Origin: a virus
Virus record (IMG/VR): IMGVR_UViG_3300025671_000525
Coordinates: 1 to 24,105 of that record
Strand: one strand, 5' to 3'
DNA length: 24,105 bases
Part shown: piece by piece, positions 20,768-24,105 of the stretch
How the letters are laid out: the number at the start of each line of letters is the position of its first letter
Position numbering within the stretch: the first letter of the stretch is position 1
Program-made: the position numbers and the translations under genes
Notes under the pieces: model-generated
The model's database searches: none
Told to the model about the DNA's origin: nothing
Seen by the model: the letters and a program-made list of their open reading frames with translations, nothing else

Positions 20768-23700
20768 GTCTGAGGCTGATAACGCCAGCCGAATTGACCA
20801 AGAATGTTCTCCTGATACTCCCCTCGAATATTCTTTGGCAGATCTGTAAGAGGAACACGAACACCTTCTCTTCTCAGGAAATCATCAAGGGCATATCTGG
20901 CAATTGTCTTGGGATCAAAGGAGAATGGCTCTGATGGATTTTCTCGTCTGCTCTCGGCCACAGCCATCTGAATTGCTCTGAGGTCTTCCTGAAGTTCCCT
21001 GACGGCTTCTTGGTCACCCTCGGCCCGAGCCTCATACAGATCAACCATAGTGTTTCTGTATTCATTCCTGAATCTTTCACCACGTCTGTTATAGTTGCGC
21101 TCCATCATGTTCTGCTGATACTGGGAATTGCGGGCTTCAACGACGGCTGTCGGAGTGAAGCCTGATGCCTGCATGATCGTGTCAAAGAAATCAATGCCTC
21201 CGAATGCTTCAACAGGAAGCTCACGTCCGGCCAGAGTGACTCTCCGAGATCCCATGGAGGCAAGGGCTATGTTTCGGAATACAGGAGGAAGAAGCTCCAT
21301 GAGCGCAATGTCTTCATCCCCATTATTATATCGACGGAAAAAGTTACTCGCTTGTCCCAACATACCACCGGCAGGACCAAGGAAATCTGGGAGGGATGCT
21401 TCTTGATTTCCAAGTACATTATTGAAAAAACTACGTGGGCCTTCGATACCAGTTCTCTTACCAATTTCAACACCAGCAAGAGAGGGAAGACCACGGTAAG
21501 CCAGAGCGGCTGATATTTCCTGTGGCAGACCAAATGAATTAAACATGTCAGTCAGCATCTTTTCCGGATCTTCTTCATCACCGCCAAAAGCACTGATGAT
21601 CATGCTGATCAAATCTCCGATAATACCAGCAAGAGGCATACCAATAATGCCACCACCGGCGATGAAAGCCATGCTGGAAATGAGGGCCATCTTCTGATAA
21701 ATCTTGCGAGTTTCAGGATCCAGTTTTCGAGGATTTCCTTGGGCATCAATACCGGATGCACCAACGATGCCAGCATATAGAGCCCCAAAGAAATAACGCA
21801 TGACATTAAACTGATATGGGAGGAACTGGGTGACCACGCCACCGATTGGTCCCCGGTTATATTCGGGCCTCTCTGTCTTATCAAATTTGAACTGGGCTTT
21901 TTCAACAGAGAACTTGGTGAAGTTCTCGGCATTGAATTCACCAAACTTATTAGTCCCCTCGGCTTCATAGATGCGACGGGCAGCCTCCGGGTTTTTCTTA
22001 TAGGTCTCATAGGCGGCAATGGCCGTGGCAACTCTGTTGAATGTCTCAACCCATGCAAAGGCAAATCCTGCACCTCTCACGGCAATATCAAAGGCACGAC
22101 CAGCTTTTGTATTTTTGCGCAATCCCTGCTGTGTAAGCTCGCCTGTAAAATCTGATAGCATGATGGGGTTAAGACTTGGCTGAATGCTCTTCAGCATGTC
22201 AAAGATATCCTGCGGCATTCCATCAGGCTTTGTCGTAAAGTCAAAAGGCTTGTTGGCAAAATCTAGGAATTGAAGAACCCGTGACATTCCGACTTTTTCT
22301 TGGGATGCAAAAGGCATTTTCTTCGTCAACATTGTGGCCAGCTTGACTCCCTTGATAAGAGCCTGTGTACCTTCGGCGGGATTCTTTGCTATTGCCATAA
22401 TATAAGGCATTGTTGTATGTACAAGACCAACAAGGTTAACCATGGCAGATGAGAGGTTGTAGCCAAGCCACCACACAAAGGCTGCTCTCTTAAACTTATC
22501 TGCGACCCTATGTTCCTCCGTCAGATAGCCATCTTTCCCCCAGACTTTCTCAACTTGTTGAATGACAGGTTCAGGGATAGATCTGTCACTCTTTGCTTTC
22601 TTGATTTCTTTCTGAAGCTGAATGTTGTTAGGCATTCTGGAAATAAGGTTGGCCTGTGATGAAACATAGTTATTAAAGTTTTCACTCAGGTATGTTGATC
22701 GATTATCACGGGTCAGATACCCATATACTGATTTTGATTTTGGCAGAAGCCTTGTGCCTACTGACTTGGAGATCTTGCCAATGAATTTTGATCTCAGATC
22801 TCTCAGGGCATCCTTATCCATCTTGGAAGAAAGTTCAGTAGACCCAATGGCAGAATCAAAGATCATCTGGATCATGAATGAATCAGAGGCATCAATGTTC
22901 TTTCTGATGAAGTTATCATAGGTTACTTCAAAGACATCCCCGTCTTTCTCATAGTCCGGGTTTTCAAGGAAGAACTTCTTCTGAAATTCTTGAGCATTAC
23001 GACGGAGAGACTTGATAGTAATCCCGGTATCATTAATTACCTTGAAGCCAGTTTGTTCAACGCCACGGGCATCCTTGAATTTATATTTAAAACCATATCG
23101 ACCATTACGGATTGATGGGAAATACATCAGTCTCTTCTGCTTCTTAGCCTCATTGTAAATTTTTAATGTATCTTCAATGTCTTTGACACGCTTGGTTTGA
23201 TTATTTTGATTTAATTGATCCAGCTTGGACTTCAAAGATTCTGGATTAGTCTTAATTTCATCCAGAGTGATATTAAGATAATTGTCCTTTGTTAGTTCCT
23301 CATTAATGGCAGCAAGATTAATAAGGACATAGGCATCAAGTTTTTCATCAAAGAGATAATCAAAAATCTTTCGTGTGTCTTCCGCAATCTTGGCAATGGG
23401 GGTATTAGGATCAATGCGGTATGTTTGATCCTGTAGGGAGGGATCTTGATGGATAATGTCCTGCCCAAAGAAATCAGTAATATTTAAATCTTCCCCGGAA
23501 AGAATCTTTCTGATTGTCTCAGTATTGGTGACGCCCATGGCACGAAGATCTTGTTCGGTCAGGGTCTCTTCCGTGGATACCTGAAGGATTCTATTGACAG
23601 CATCCAGAAAACCATTAAGCGTTGTTTTCTCTGTCTGATTTAGTTTTTCAAGAAATGCAGTCCCGGCAATTTCCTCAACTTTGAGAATGACATCATCAAA

Positions 23701-24084
23701 CTTGGCCTGAATCTTTCGTGTAATCTGGGCAATAGGCTTAAGACCCTCATACTTTGCAAAGAAGTCACCCATTGTTCCAGTCAGTCCGTAGAGATTATAA
23801 AAAAGATCTCCCAGCCATGACCTTATGTTACTTGGTGTTTGACCCTGCATAAATTTATTTATTGCAGTGGTGCTCTTCAGAGCCCTTGTTGGAGCTTGTG
23901 CATTATTGGCATAAATCTTATCCAGATTCTTTGACTCAACGATCAGGGGTTTTCTGGCTTCAGAGGGTCTGGCCAACTCTCCGGAAGTGAATGCATCAAA
24001 GATTTCATCGATGCTCTGGTACTCGGAGTTATTTTTCTTGGCTACCCCGGCCAAGGACTTGAGACCTTTCAAGAGTTTGTCCAT
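20764..24084 (-). CDS. Large virion-associated protein, candidate internal/ejection protein
   Basis: A leftward protein of 1106 residues from the ATG at 24084. The frame stays open (KGFIRRI) to the window edge and the ribosome binding site is poor, so the true start may lie outside. The N-terminal half is charged and helical. Two hydrophobic regions stand out: AFVWWLGYNLSSAMVNLVGL around residue 530 and a glycine-rich stretch (MAFIAGGGIIGMPLAGIIG) around 800-835. A charged coiled coil (RGERFRNEYRNTMVDL) lies near 1000-1040. Such size and membrane-active segments suit an internal core protein ejected with DNA, like T7 gp16. It also recalls large polyvalent-protein-associated domains. This is inference; no enzyme motif was found. 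Confidence 0.6.
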   Translation of the reverse strand: MDKLLKGLKSLAGVAKKNNSEYQSIDEIFDAFTSGELARPSEARKPLIVESKNLDKIYANNAQAPTRALKSTTAINKFMQGQTPSNIRSWLGDLFYNLYGLTGTMGDFFAKYEGLKPIAQITRKIQAKFDDVILKVEEIAGTAFLEKLNQTEKTTLNGFLDAVNRILQVSTEETLTEQDLRAMGVTNTETIRKILSGEDLNITDFFGQDIIHQDPSLQDQTYRIDPNTPIAKIAEDTRKIFDYLFDEKLDAYVLINLAAINEELTKDNYLNITLDEIKTNPESLKSKLDQLNQNNQTKRVKDIEDTLKIYNEAKKQKRLMYFPSIRNGRYGFKYKFKDARGVEQTGFKVINDTGITIKSLRRNAQEFQKKFFLENPDYEKDGDVFEVTYDNFIRKNIDASDSFMIQMIFDSAIGSTELSSKMDKDALRDLRSKFIGKISKSVGTRLLPKSKSVYGYLTRDNRSTYLSENFNNYVSSQANLISRMPNNIQLQKEIKKAKSDRSIPEPVIQQVEKVWGKDGYLTEEHRVADKFKRAAFVWWLGYNLSSAMVNLVGLVHTTMPYIMAIAKNPAEGTQALIKGVKLATMLTKKMPFASQEKVGMSRVLQFLDFANKPFDFTTKPDGMPQDIFDMLKSIQPSLNPIMLSDFTGELTQQGLRKNTKAGRAFDIAVRGAGFAFAWVETFNRVATAIAAYETYKKNPEAARRIYEAEGTNKFGEFNAENFTKFSVEKAQFKFDKTERPEYNRGPIGGVVTQFLPYQFNVMRYFFGALYAGIVGASGIDAQGNPRKLDPETRKIYQKMALISSMAFIAGGGIIGMPLAGIIGDLISMIISAFGGDEEDPEKMLTDMFNSFGLPQEISAALAYRGLPSLAGVEIGKRTGIEGPRSFFNNVLGNQEASLPDFLGPAGGMLGQASNFFRRYNNGDEDIALMELLPPVFRNIALASMGSRRVTLAGRELPVEAFGGIDFFDTIMQASGFTPTAVVEARNSQYQQNMMERNYNRRGERFRNEYRNTMVDLYEARAEGDQEAVRELQEDLRAIQMAVAESRRENPSEPFSFDPKTIARYALDDFLRREGVRVPLTDLPKNIRGEYQENILGQFGWRYQPQT

Positions 24085-24105
24085 GATTCTGCGGATGAAA
24101 CCCTT

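Overview
The window looks like part of the genome of a tailed bacteriophage (Caudoviricetes) with a T7-like replication module. The evidence is a fused primase-helicase, a compact family A DNA polymerase, an SSB with an acidic tail and a PD-(D/E)XK exonuclease in a tightly packed co-directional block. A spanin pair and one very long virion-type protein add to this. No integrase, repressor or CRISPR array is visible, so a lytic lifestyle is the simplest reading. The host cannot be read from the sequence. Dependence on B12 (class II ribonucleotide reductase), ThyX and GDP-mannose dehydratase fits phages of aquatic proteobacteria, but that is inference.

Layout. Positions 1-709 carry two leftward genes: a small membrane protein cut by the window edge and a 90-residue unknown. 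A G-tract-rich spacer and a terminator-like hairpin lie between them. Positions 780-1491 are a non-coding divergent control region. It holds about 13 rightward and about 10 inverted copies of an 11-bp repeat, a GC-rich block with dyads, and promoter-like sites. From 1492 to 20767 everything runs rightward. A first cluster (1492-5014) has a GP88-family protein, a DUF932 protein, several tiny ORFs, a deaminase and ThyX. A second repeat-filled gap (5015-5316) follows, then a conserved H-DKH protein whose stop lies inside a tRNA-Arg(UCU) gene. Next comes the replication block (6178-12612): primase-helicase, GDP-mannose 4,6-dehydratase, DNA polymerase, SSB, exonuclease, GIY-YIG nuclease and an HTH protein. 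Small genes, DUF3310, MazG, class II RNR and a predicted nuclease follow. A glycosyltransferase and a 754-residue three-domain glycosyltransferase/methyltransferase/DUF115 protein form a sugar-modification cassette. The rightward block ends with a putative holin and a nested Rz/Rz1-type spanin pair. It meets a leftward gene for a roughly 1100-residue virion or ejection protein head-on, with a 4-bp overlap of stop codons.

How the genes fit together. Deaminase, ThyX, MazG and RNR reshape the nucleotide pool for the polymerase machinery. GDP-mannose dehydratase is translationally embedded between helicase and polymerase. With the two glycosyltransferase genes it suggests phage-encoded glycosylation of a virion or host surface target. 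The most unusual structural feature is the recurrence of unrelated 11-bp-period tandem repeats in intergenic gaps, above all the inverted array at 827-1217, a candidate replication origin or control locus.
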